NCBI GenBank assembly: GCA_003116975.1
Contig: BGKB01000039.1
Span: forward strand, 427,509 to 491,508
DNA: 64,000 nt
Source: Aurantiochytrium sp. KH105
Taxonomy: Eukaryota > Sar > Bigyra > Thraustochytrida > Thraustochytriidae
Direction: 5' to 3'
This document shows, piece by piece, positions 42,150 through 50,438 of this stretch. Position 1 is the stretch's first letter. Each line of letters opens with the position of its first letter. A program made the position numbers and the translations under genes. The notes under the pieces are model-generated. The model made no database searches and was not told where the DNA came from. It worked only from the letters and a program-made list of their open reading frames with translations.

Positions 42150-42665
42150 GGCTGTGGCAACGGCGGCAGCCTTTTTGTTCTTGCTGCCGCTGCTGCTGCT
42201 GCTGCTGCTCCAAAGCTGAAGCCAAAGGCTGGCCACAACTTTTCCCTCTTTGACTCACTCACAGAAGCAGACGACTGATGTTTTGCTGGTTGGTCCCCCG
42301 GCCGATTTTTCTCACTACCAAACACTACCTGCTCCTAGTAGTAAATAGTAGTACTGAGTAGAACGGAGACTTTGCGTTCTGCACGCCGCGGCGCGGGTGG
42401 CGCGGAGTCCAGGAGAGACCGACACCTGATAGGACAGGACAGTCGGTCTCCTGAGCCGGGCCCGGAGCCCAGATGGGACGCCCCCCTCCTCCTACGAAGA
42501 AGAAGGAGACCTAGCACACGGAGTGCTTGGGCAGAGAGAAATACGGGGTATGAAAGGACGTAGCGCCGCGCTTGCGCACGAGTCTGACTGCCATCCTGGC
42601 CTTCGTGTTGGTCGAACGAGAAGCTCTTTCAGAAAGCTAGCTACTGGCTAGCTCTTGGCAGCGGC
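41939..42665. promoter_or_regulatory. shared intergenic region of divergent sideroflexin and ankyrin genes
   Basis: 727 bp containing a CTG array, further CTG-rich sequence near 42182-42213 and GC-rich DNA. Several frames through the arrays encode poly-Gln, poly-Ala or poly-Leu on each strand and look non-coding. Both promoters should lie here. Confidence 0.5.
42107..42149. repeat. uninterrupted CTG array, 14 units
   Basis: Fourteen perfect CTG units, CAG on the minus strand, in the presumed 5' leader of the sideroflexin gene. Confidence 0.95.
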
Positions 42666-43991
42666 ATGGCGCTCTCAGCACGGCCAGGGACACGAGGCGA
42701 TGGGGACAGTGAGTACACGGACAGCTCCGAAACAATCTCAGAAGCAAGCTCAACGTGGCAATTTGACGAACGCGTCACGTCGGGTGTACGAAAGCTAAGC
42801 TTTATCGAGTTCAAGCGCACGGTGGACAATGTCGCCGTGCGCCCTCTCTTCAGAGACCGCGATGTTGCAAAGGAAATGCTCTCGTTTGATCTGCACATCA
42901 GCAATCGACCAATGCGTATCGATGAACACAGTGGCGTGTACGATGGTATTGTCAGCGAACGCGCAGCAATGACGTACGAGCCGCTCACGCCCCTTGGCGA
43001 AGCTTTAGACGAATGCATTGAGCGCTGTCGTCACAAACGCAGAAAGGATCGTCCCGTTTTGCTCGCAAGAGCTGCGCAGCAGGGCGACTACGTCTCAGTC
43101 AGAGAACATTTGCCTCTTGACTCCTTGTCCGAGATAGATTGCGGCGTGGCACGCGATGGGAGAAGCGAAGAGAAAGCAGATTGTGAATTTAGCTCTGACA
43201 AGAGCCCGGATACAGACATTGCGAGCGGAAGGGAAGCCAGCGACTCCCCTCGAGGCTGTGGCGATCTCGTGGTTGCCGACGAGCCAGATGATGGTTTGCC
43301 TGGCCTCTTGTGGTCGGCAATGCTCGATCATCGTCTTGTGGCGCGAGTTTTGTTGGAGGGCAAAGTTGACCCAGACACCGAAGATGCAAGAGGATGGACG
43401 GCTTTGATGTGGGCTGCGCATCAGAATAATGCTGCCGCCATGCGTTTGCTTCTAGATCACGGCGCTGACCCAAACCACCTCAATCGCTATGGATCCTCTG
43501 CATTGACATGGGCGGCTGAGCAAGGCAACTTGAACGCCGTTCGAATTCTGGTCAGTGCAGGAGTTGACATTGATCAGGCGACCAGAGAGGGTAACACGGC
43601 GCTTCTTCAATCAAGCGGGAGCGGGTTTGAGGATGTGGTTGATTACTGTTTAGCCAAGGGTGCCAACGTAAATGCCAGGAATGAGGCTCTGCAAACGCCT
43701 CTCATAAGGGCCGCCGAGGCCGGTCACTTGAGCGTGGTCCGACGTATTTTGCGTGAGGGTCGAAGGGTTGATCTTGATGCTCGCGATCAGTTTTCTCAGA
43801 CAGCGCTTTCACTTGCCCAACTTTGGAATTCGCCAGCACACATTGAGATGGCGACTTTGCTCGACGCAAGTCTCGTGGAGCGGCGAAAGGTCCTCGAGGA
43901 AGAACGCAAGCTTCTCGTCTCTCAACAGAGCAATGAGCGACGGAGACGCCGTCGGCGAAGTCAAGAATCCGTGGTCAGGAAGAAGCCATAG
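42666..43991 (+). CDS. ankyrin-repeat protein
   Basis: 441 residues. The N-terminal part of about 120 residues is unfamiliar, followed by an acidic Ser-rich linker. Four to five ankyrin repeats cover about residues 205-400: GWTALMWAAHQNNAAAMRLL, GSSALTWAAEQGNLNAVRIL, GNTALLQSSGSG, and QTPLIRAAEAGHLSVVRRIL. A short helix and an Arg-rich tail (NERRRRRRRSQ) follow, possibly a nuclear-localisation signal. The ATG at 42666 has a GGC-ATG-G context. The partner and role cannot be read from the sequence. Confidence 0.85.
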   Translation: MALSARPGTRGDGDSEYTDSSETISEASSTWQFDERVTSGVRKLSFIEFKRTVDNVAVRPLFRDRDVAKEMLSFDLHISNRPMRIDEHSGVYDGIVSERAAMTYEPLTPLGEALDECIERCRHKRRKDRPVLLARAAQQGDYVSVREHLPLDSLSEIDCGVARDGRSEEKADCEFSSDKSPDTDIASGREASDSPRGCGDLVVADEPDDGLPGLLWSAMLDHRLVARVLLEGKVDPDTEDARGWTALMWAAHQNNAAAMRLLLDHGADPNHLNRYGSSALTWAAEQGNLNAVRILVSAGVDIDQATREGNTALLQSSGSGFEDVVDYCLAKGANVNARNEALQTPLIRAAEAGHLSVVRRILREGRRVDLDARDQFSQTALSLAQLWNSPAHIEMATLLDASLVERRKVLEEERKLLVSQQSNERRRRRRRSQESVVRKKP

Positions 43992-44308
43992 CGAGTTTTT
44001 AGCAAGGTTTTATACCAGATCAGATCAGATCAGAACAGATCAGCTCAGCTTGGTCATCTAATCAAGATAGTCGAACTTAGACAGCAGACATGCTTGTCTT
44101 TTTGTTTCATTTTATATTATTTGATTGGCTTGTGGAGTTTCTTGCTACGTTCTTGGCCGAAATTGTCAGGCTAGGCCGAGACCTGGAGCCAAGGCTCCAG
44201 GCCTTCTTGTCCTCCTCCTCCTCGTCTTCGAAAATCTTCGAGAGAGAACATCAATTCCACGCAGCAACCATTGGCAAAGGTGTCTGGGTCGAGCAGCGCA
44301 GAGGAAAC
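43992..44308. other. 3' flank of ankyrin gene with GATCA repeat
   Basis: Contains GATCA pentamers at about 44014-44045. A plus-strand frame of 121 codons (44090-44455) overlaps the candidate small minus-strand gene and has irregular codon use; I do not call it. Confidence 0.5.
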
Positions 44309-44684
44309 TCAACACCCTACACTCCCTGGGTTAACGTTGCCACGCGCAGCACCGCTGCCAGCAGCAGCAGGGCCCGAAGCCTTGTCGTAAGAGGCGCCCT
44401 GGACCTTCTTGTAGACCATGTAGGACTGGTAGCTGCGTTTACAGAAACACGTTGAGGTAAGAAAGTATGCACGTGCACCAAGATCATCGTCATCATCATC
44501 GTCATTGTCGTCGTCGTCGTTGTCGCCCCCGCGTTCACTCGTTAGTAAGCAGCACTCTCCAGCAACGACGCCCTCCGTCGTTCATTCCTCCTCCTCCTCC
44601 TCCCCTCCTGGGCCGTCGCGCGATACCTCGCTTCTTGCAAAGGGCAGCTCAAACGTACAGAGCGGAGTTCACGTCGTAGATCAT
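44309..44684 (-). CDS. candidate 49-residue protein, two exons, unknown
   Basis: Proposed exon 1 is 44684-44659 and exon 2 is 44432-44309, with a 226-bp intron that starts GTACGT and ends GCAG. Joined, they read 49 residues beginning MIYDVNSALYQSYMVYKKVQ and ending in a Gly/Ala-rich tail. Codons of the non-repetitive part are nearly all C- or G-ending (TAC, GTC, AAG, CAG, GAC), like a highly expressed gene and unlike the opposite-strand frame. A start codon, phase-2 splice and stop all agree. No promoter evidence is visible, and a CGTG array lies just upstream. I do not recognise the family. This is a hypothesis built on splice logic and codon bias. Confidence 0.4.
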
Positions 44685-44708
44685 GATACCTTTGTGCGCG
44701 TGCGTTCG

Positions 44709-44760
<52 letters not shown>

Positions 44761-45067
44761 GCTTCCGCGATCGAACAAACAAAAACTGGTCTGCATTCGT
44801 GGTGAGTGGTGGGCGGCGAGCCGCGCCGCGCTTCACTACTCTCCATACACAAAGTAAAACAAAGCTTGTATTCTCGACTTTCTCCCCAGTTTGTGCCATT
44901 GGTGGGCCCCACCCTCCGCGACCTCGGCTCAAGTCAAGCTTGATAATATTTTTGGACGAAATCCTCTTGGTGACACGAGTTGACAGTGAACAAAGAGGGC
45001 GGGTAAGAAACTATTCGCACGCGCGGGCGCGCGTACGCACCCAAGCTCACCCTTCACGCGGGAACTC
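44685..45067. other. intergenic region upstream of glycosyltransferase gene
   Basis: Begins with the CGTG array and continues with unremarkable sequence to the ATG at 45068. A GGGTAAGA at about 45000 resembles a splice donor, so a 5' UTR intron is possible. No gene seen. Confidence 0.5.
44707..44760. repeat. CGTG tetranucleotide array
   Basis: About 13 perfect units of CGTG. Confidence 0.95.
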
Positions 45068-48000
45068 ATGCGTGTGAGGAGAGCAACATCGTCTCGATGG
45101 CGTTGTTTTGTCTCGACGCTGTTCTGCATCGTGCTTTCGATCATCCTGACAAGAACCTGCACGACTGTTGATGGCAGCAACCATGAGAGTCGCAACGTGC
45201 ACGAGCTCGTTGCACGCGCGGTGAGCCTGCAGAGCGATGGCCACATAGAAGAGGCTATGCACATTGCTTCAAGCATCGTTCAGAGCTGCGCGCGAGAAAG
45301 CGATTGTGTGGACGGTCTTCAGATCGTTGCAATGTGCCATTTGCGGCAAGGAAATCTGGACAATGCAAATGCTGCTCTCGCACAAGCCCTTGAATTTACG
45401 CAAGGTCAAGCACGAATTGACATTTGGTCAAGCCTCGGCGAGGTACAGCGACGCCGCGGTTTGCTTAACGAGGCTGTCGCGACGCTGCAGAAAGCGCTTC
45501 ATCATTTTGGTACCGCCGTCGCAAAGGAGCAGGGAAACGCAGCAGGGAGGCTGCAGCTATCGTACAACCTTGGAGTGGCCCTCGAAGACGCACAAGACCA
45601 CTGGAAGGCACTTGAGCTATACAAAGAGGTGCTCAGTCACGAGCCAGGCCATCTCGACGCTGCTGTGAATGCCGCCAACGTACTGGCGCACAAAGGACTC
45701 GCCGGCCAAGGCGCAAAGCTCTTGGCTGCGGCAGCGGCAGCAGCGGCCTCCGCGCCATATACACATGGAAAGTTTTCCACTGGAGAGCTTACATGCAATA
45801 CGTTTGCTCGAATTGGGCTTCTTTGGCAACAAGCGAGCCAGCTTTCTGCCGCTGAGGCCGCGTACAAGAAGACGTTAGCATGCATCGAAGGTCAGGACAA
45901 GGATGCGACGCGTCGCGGAGATCAAGAATCCGAAAACATTCGGGGTCTTGCCATTGGAAACCTTGGAGCCATTTTCCAAGCTCGCGGCCAGCTCGAAGAT
46001 GCAATCAGGCTCTACGAGGAGGCGATAAGGCTCCCAGGCGCGCACTCTGGCCTCTTGAACAATGCCGGGGCCTGCCTGTGGTATCTTGGCCACCACGAGC
46101 GCGCTCGCGAGTATTACATGGAAAGCCTTCGTCTCGAGCCCGGAGGCTTTGAGCCACGTGTTAATCTCGCTGCAGGATTCTACGAAGACGGTGATCTAAC
46201 CAAGGCGGAAGAACAATACCAGCTTGCCCGAGAGTCCAGACCTGGCATGGTGGATGCTCGCCTCGCCCTGATGGACGCCCCAATTATGCCTGCAGCAACG
46301 AACTTCAGTACTCTGCTCTTCCGCTCGCAGCAAGGACTCGAACGCTGGGCAGCAAATATTGTCATCGAAAAGCAAGCCAGACCCTTGATAAACCCTGTGA
46401 GTGAGATCGAATGGCTTCCATTTTACTGGGTTTACCAGGGCGTCAACGAGTACATCCGGCAGGGTATCGTGAGTGGTTTATACAGCGAGATCGCATACAG
46501 AGTCCCAGGCCCAGCCAGACCTGCAGCAATACCTCGGGCCGAGATGGGCGCCCCCATCAGTGTGGGCTTCATTTCGAAATTCTGGCACGACAATCACGCA
46601 CATGGGCAGCTCCTCGCAGGTGTCTTAAGCGCTCTTGCAAGTGACGCAGACTTCGAGCCATGGGTTCTGTCACTCGTCAACGTCCGCGGGCCGCCGTCGC
46701 AAGAGGTCATTGACGCAGTTGGGGACTCTTCGCGGGTCGTGGACTTGAGCTCGGACGCCTCGACTGCGCGAGAACGTCTTGACGCTCTCAATTTAGACGT
46801 GCTTGTCTTTGTCGACACCATGAGCGAGGCCGTCACCCACTTTTTGGCGCGCGAAAGGCATGCGTTGGTGCAAGTTGCGTTTTGGGGGAATCCTTTGACT
46901 TCTGGATCACCACAAATGGACTTTTTTGTGAGCGGTGATGGACTCGAGCCATCCGCGTCAGAGGAACCGCACTACCACGAACAAGTTGTCCGTCTACGTG
47001 GCCTCGGGATTCATTACAATGCAATACCCATTCCTCCACTTGTGCTTTCCGCGCTCCAGACGCGAGAGGAGTGCTCCGACATAATTGTTTTTGCCGTTCT
47101 ACAGAGCGCCTTCAAGCTTCATCCCGCGTTTGATTTGGTTCTCGCCGCCATTTTGGATCGAATTCCGTCAGCGCGCGTGTTACTCCTCGAGGCTCGACGA
47201 TCATCGTGGACGGAGAAGGTTTGGCAGCGTCTCGGACGCTCATTGCGTCCTGGAGCCCTCCGGCGAATCGAAATGGTGCATCGAGTGGCCACGAGTGACG
47301 AATACCTGGCTCTCTTGGCGCGGGCACACATTGTGCTGCATCCTTTTCCATTTGGAGGTTCCAAGACTTCGGCCGACGCACTTTTGCTGGGGTTGCCGCT
47401 CGTGGTTATGGACGGTGCTTTTCTGCGCGGTCGCATGGCGCCAAGCTTTTTGCGTCATATGAACATGACAGATTTGCTCGCCAAAGATGCTGACGCTTAT
47501 GTCGAAATTGCTGTGCGTCTGGGACAAGACTGCGCGTTACGCCGGGAAACATCGCGCGAGGTCGCTCGTCGAGCACCAGCAATTTTTAATGACGCTCGCG
47601 TGCTTTCCGAGTGGAAGGCTTTTCTGGCAAGGGCTGCTGGCCAGGCGCGTCGCGAATTAGAGCTTGATCAGGATCCAGAGGCCACGCTTGCGCGTCGCCT
47701 GGCTTCCGTTGTCGCCAATCGCCATGGACGTCTTCATGAGGCTCGTCAGCACCTCGAACGCCTCGCGGAGCTTTTCCCTTTTGAGACTGCTGTGCAAAGT
47801 GACTACGGGGCCGTTCTGCAGCAGCTTGGGCTGCTTGGGCGCGCCACTGCGCATCTTCGCTTCGCGGTGGAACTCGACGAGAGCAATGTCGAGGCTCGCA
47901 ACAATCTTGCCGTGACGCTGCATAAGGCTGGCATGCTCGCAGAAGCCGAATCCCACTATCGCGCAGCTATCCGATTGCAGCCCTTTGATGCCACGGCTGT

Positions 48001-49198
48001 CTGTAATTTGGGTGACTTTTACCGCGACTGGGAAAAGCCCGACCTCGCAATCGAGTTGTACCTGAAGCACCTAGGTATTTCGCACACAATGCGGCGAGAT
48101 GGTGTGTCAGTTGAAGCCGTGCAGCAGATACTGCTCGCTTTGACAGAGCTGCCGAGCGGGATTGACTTGGAGGCGGCGCGCGAGGCGCTTTCATTGCACC
48201 ACCAAAGCGCCTCGATTACGTTGAACAATACATCGTCAGTGGCCAACAACGCTGCCAAGCTGATCGACTGGGCGCGTGTAGGTGTAGATGTTGCAAGCGT
48301 TCTACGCACGATGTCTGTGAGGTTGGCGGAGCGCGATATGGCGCTTCCTCTGATAGATGAAAAGGAAAAGCCTATAGCTACTGCGCAACGACGCGCGTCT
48401 TTTCCCCCCAATCTCAACCTACATGTAAAGACTGTCCTCATCGTCCAGTACTTTACCCCGCGAGGGGCGGATGCTACGTGGCGCCAGCTCGAGCTACAAC
48501 ACTGTCTGCGCACCAACGCCGAAACTCAAGGCGTCTTTGACGAGATTCATCTTTTGCTAGAAGAGGCCGTAGAAGACGAATGTTTTTCGGATCTTGCTTC
48601 TGGAGCAGAAATCAAGCAGGTCGTCATTGGTAGACGCTTGACTTTTGCCGATGCGATATTGTATGCCAATCAGAACTTGCAAGGGGCCATTTGCATCTTG
48701 TCTAATGCGGATATCTTTTTCGATTCATCTGTGGAACGACTTCATGCTCTACTCCCTACTGGAGCAAGTGGCGAAAATCACCAGACCGTGGCTGCTTTGC
48801 TGCGATGGGAGCTTTCTCCCTCGCCGACAACCCCGGAGAACGCGGGATTTAATTACGTAGGCAACACGAGTTGCTCTGTGACGTCCCTGCCAAGCGCAAA
48901 GACAGCTGACTGGTACTTGTACCCGCGCATCGATTCTCAAGACGCCTGGGCCTTCCGAGCTCCTTTGCAATTGCCGCAGCGGGCCGTGGAACGTCTCCAA
49001 TTCCCGCTTGGTGTTCCTCGATGCGATAATCGGGCGGCCAAGGTGCTCATGGAGGAAGGGATCCATGTTCGAAACTTTGCTGTGGACGTAAAGTCGTACC
49101 ACGTGCATCGTGCAAAAGAGCGACCGCAGATTGAACCGATCCACGGCGATAGTGCCTTTGTGCAACTGTCCTTGCCGCGCTTTCATGATATTCTATAA
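45068..49198 (+). CDS. membrane-anchored TPR/GT41 (SPINDLY/OGT-like) protein fused to a second glycosyltransferase-like domain
   Basis: 1376 residues. Residues 12-31 (FVSTLFCIVLSIILTRTC) form a signal anchor, so the rest should be lumenal. TPR-like helices fill about 45-420. A GT41 catalytic region follows at about 499-860: VGFISKFWHDNHAHGQLL, FAVLQSAFKLHPAFDLVL and HPFPFGGSKTSADALLLGLP, closest to bacterial SPINDLY-type transferases. Another TPR block covers about 870-1000. The C-terminal domain (about 1130-1376) has SNADIFFD at 1212, SQDAWAFR at 1290 and FPLGVPRCDNRAAKVL, a pattern I associate with GT-A-like putative glycosyltransferases. The fusion and lumenal prediction differ from cytosolic OGT. 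Donor and acceptor are unknown. ATG 45068 is the first of the frame. Confidence 0.85.
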   Translation: MRVRRATSSRWRCFVSTLFCIVLSIILTRTCTTVDGSNHESRNVHELVARAVSLQSDGHIEEAMHIASSIVQSCARESDCVDGLQIVAMCHLRQGNLDNANAALAQALEFTQGQARIDIWSSLGEVQRRRGLLNEAVATLQKALHHFGTAVAKEQGNAAGRLQLSYNLGVALEDAQDHWKALELYKEVLSHEPGHLDAAVNAANVLAHKGLAGQGAKLLAAAAAAAASAPYTHGKFSTGELTCNTFARIGLLWQQASQLSAAEAAYKKTLACIEGQDKDATRRGDQESENIRGLAIGNLGAIFQARGQLEDAIRLYEEAIRLPGAHSGLLNNAGACLWYLGHHERAREYYMESLRLEPGGFEPRVNLAAGFYEDGDLTKAEEQYQLARESRPGMVDARLALMDAPIMPAATNFSTLLFRSQQGLERWAANIVIEKQARPLINPVSEIEWLPFYWVYQGVNEYIRQGIVSGLYSEIAYRVPGPARPAAIPRAEMGAPISVGFISKFWHDNHAHGQLLAGVLSALASDADFEPWVLSLVNVRGPPSQEVIDAVGDSSRVVDLSSDASTARERLDALNLDVLVFVDTMSEAVTHFLARERHALVQVAFWGNPLTSGSPQMDFFVSGDGLEPSASEEPHYHEQVVRLRGLGIHYNAIPIPPLVLSALQTREECSDIIVFAVLQSAFKLHPAFDLVLAAILDRIPSARVLLLEARRSSWTEKVWQRLGRSLRPGALRRIEMVHRVATSDEYLALLARAHIVLHPFPFGGSKTSADALLLGLPLVVMDGAFLRGRMAPSFLRHMNMTDLLAKDADAYVEIAVRLGQDCALRRETSREVARRAPAIFNDARVLSEWKAFLARAAGQARRELELDQDPEATLARRLASVVANRHGRLHEARQHLERLAELFPFETAVQSDYGAVLQQLGLLGRATAHLRFAVELDESNVEARNNLAVTLHKAGMLAEAESHYRAAIRLQPFDATAVCNLGDFYRDWEKPDLAIELYLKHLGISHTMRRDGVSVEAVQQILLALTELPSGIDLEAAREALSLHHQSASITLNNTSSVANNAAKLIDWARVGVDVASVLRTMSVRLAERDMALPLIDEKEKPIATAQRRASFPPNLNLHVKTVLIVQYFTPRGADATWRQLELQHCLRTNAETQGVFDEIHLLLEEAVEDECFSDLASGAEIKQVVIGRRLTFADAILYANQNLQGAICILSNADIFFDSSVERLHALLPTGASGENHQTVAALLRWELSPSPTTPENAGFNYVGNTSCSVTSLPSAKTADWYLYPRIDSQDAWAFRAPLQLPQRAVERLQFPLGVPRCDNRAAKVLMEEGIHVRNFAVDVKSYHVHRAKERPQIEPIHGDSAFVQLSLPRFHDIL

Positions 49199-49334
49199 AA
49201 TGGGTGAGGAAAGATACGTGGGAAGCAGAGAAGAGAAGAGAAGAGAGCCGGGTCATGGCTCTAGAATCTAGGCTATGCATCCAACAAGGTACCGAGCGAG
49301 AGGAGGTGGATTGCTGTCGCGTTATCTTCTCAGC

Positions 49335-50071
49335 TTAGACTGCAGATACAAAGCCGTTTTGTACGAGGTTCGGAACTTCTGCCGCAAGCCACGGTCCAAG
49401 TCCAAGTGCGAGCGCATGCGCCACGCCGAATCGCGGGACATTTTTGGTCCATAGTGGATTGAAGTGCACGTCTAGACATATTTTGCCTCCGTGATACATC
49501 TTGATTGTCTTTTTGTTCAGCTCGGGAATTTTGATCTCTGGCGGCGTGAGAGGGTATCCTACCGGAAGCTCAATGATGACCTTGAACTCGTAACGAAGGT
49601 TCTCGTGATAATGCCAGCAGGTCCCGCTCCAAGATGTACCCTCCGAATTGGCTTTGAGAGAGAACCAGTCGCTGTCGCGCTCCTTGTTGATTTTGACATA
49701 CTCAATGAGACACACGTATTCCTCCTTGAGGCGCTCTTTCCAAACGTCCTGGGCATCTCGAGGACCAGCTCGAGCTTTTAAGAGAGGGAGTTTGCGTACT
49801 GTGTAAAGGTTTGCGTCAGCGGCCTGTTATTTTTATTTACAAAACACGCGCGTCTAAGCTGTCTTTACATACCTGTCTGGCGCGTAGAGTCGTCGAAGGC
49901 CGGCTTGGCCTTATTTTTGATCCTGGCCCCATCTGCGTCTTCTCGTCGAGCCTGGTCTTGCGTTTCAGATGGTGACGACGTCGCTGTCGCTCCCGCCGCT
50001 CCCGCCGCCGTCGGACCCGCTCCCGCCGCTCCCGCCGCTCCCGCCGCTCCCGCCGCTACAAGCTCTGCCAT
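49335..50071 (-). CDS. UFC1: UFC1, UFM1-conjugating enzyme (two exons)
   Basis: E2 of the UFMylation pathway, passing UFM1 from UBA5 to UFL1, mainly at ER-bound ribosomes. Exon 1 is 50071-49873 and exon 2 is 49798-49335; the 74-bp intron runs GTATGT to ACACAG and splits a Val codon. The 220-residue product carries [38 protein letters not shown] and the active site [14 protein letters not shown] with Cys at about residue 174. The family is usually about 167 residues; the extra length is an N-terminal Gly/Ala repeat tail encoded by a GCGGGA array (about 49989-50056). The gene is divergent from the histidine-phosphatase gene. Splicing is supported by both frame and homology. Confidence 0.94.
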
Positions 50072-50438
50072 TGTTCAAGTTGTCTTGACGATGGATGTTG
50101 TTGTTATGCTTTTTAGAGGCGAGCTCGGGCGAGCGAGTGCGCGCTGGGCCTGGCTAGGCCTAGACGAGATCAAAGGTTTCTCCTTTCGTCCTTAAGCTCC
50201 ATCAGCCTGCGACCAACCCCGTCATGGAGAAACACTTCACATCTCCTCGCAGTCTTACTAAGCGGTGCGGCTGCTCAGGTCGGGTCGCGCCTGTACTCGG
50301 CTGCACGCCTGTGTCGCCACCGCGCGTGCTGTGATGTGTATTTTCCTTCTAGGTTGCGACCGAGGTTGCGACTGTGACTTGGTTTATGTGCAAAACTCAA
50401 GTGCGCGTGCGCTCTCTTGAGAGCAATGTTTGCGAGCG
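50072..50438. promoter_or_regulatory. shared intergenic region of divergent UFC1 and histidine-phosphatase genes
   Basis: 367 bp with no array. An upstream ATG at 50426 is in a different frame from the phosphatase start and could act as a short upstream ORF. Confidence 0.45.

Noticed and set aside
44090..44455. 121-codon plus-strand frame
   Set aside because: Codon use is irregular, and the opposite strand gives a better coding signal.
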